Below are positions 63,978 to 64,000 of a DNA stretch of 64,000 nt, piece by piece. The notes below the pieces were generated by a model. That model ran no database searches. It saw only the letters and a list, made by a program, of their open reading frames with translations, and had not been told where the DNA came from. Both the position numbers and the translations under genes were made by a program. This stretch comes from Natronoglomus mannanivorans (lineage in GTDB: Archaea; Halobacteriota; Halobacteria; Halobacteriales; Natrialbaceae), in the NCBI GenBank assembly GCA_025517485.1, contig JAOPKB010000004.1, positions 124,001 to 188,000 of the forward strand, in the 5' to 3' direction. Position 1 is the first letter of the stretch, and each line of letters opens with the position of its first letter.

Positions 63978-64000
63978 GATGAGACTCCACTCCTGGCTCG

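Overview
The window is a piece of a haloarchaeal chromosome, most likely from the Natrialbales (Natrinema/Haloterrigena/Natronorubrum type). The signs are very high GC, strongly acidic proteins, leaderless genes with a TATA-like box about 25-30 bp before the start codon, abundant CTCGAG, and archaeal markers: Dph5, Trm5/Taw1, CTP-dependent RibK, CarS, AglB/AglJ/AglG/AglM and several Halobacteria-only small families. The genus is an inference.

Layout. 1-5.5 kb: 5' end of pyrE, a HalOD1 protein, tRNA-Thr(CGT), Trm5, a phosphoesterase, Dph5 and a presenilin-type protease. 5.6-15.6 kb: the branched-chain amino-acid block on the minus strand, in transcription order leuA, ilvB, ilvN, ilvC, a 99-aa protein, leuC, leuD, then leuB behind one opposing gene; ilvE lies apart at 52 kb. 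A 26-residue leader ORF with a palindromic operator and a stop-codon hairpin precedes ilvB. 16-20 kb: small haloarchaeal proteins (ferritin-like, VOC, degenerate MBL, JAMM-like, RHH). 20-34 kb: an N-glycosylation cluster: AglJ, AglM, a flippase, a lower-GC cassette (ParB-like, GT61, sulfatase, GT2), AglG, AglB and a DUF368 polyprenyl-phosphate translocase candidate. 34.2-36.6 kb: an AT-rich-flanked pair, a 45-aa peptide gene facing a CHAT protease gene. 36.8-43.1 kb: glpCBA divergent from glpK.

43-53 kb: an ArsM-like methyltransferase, phosphoglycolate phosphatase, a propeller lipoprotein, a small zinc-finger gene that looks frameshifted, Taw1, a DICT protein, RibK-RibB and IlvE. 53-64 kb: DUF502, proline dehydrogenase, CarS, a biotin ECF module (bioY-ecfA-ecfT) behind a BirA-type operator, a 1,528-aa secreted glutamine-repeat protein and three small conserved proteins.

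Strongest leads for unusual biology: the ilvB leader, the CHAT/peptide pair, the glutamine-repeat surface protein, identical divergent promoter boxes for aglG and aglB, and the missing start codon of leuA. No CRISPR array, insertion sequence, integrase or rRNA was seen. All positions and motifs were read by eye; family names come from remembered sequence signatures, not searches.
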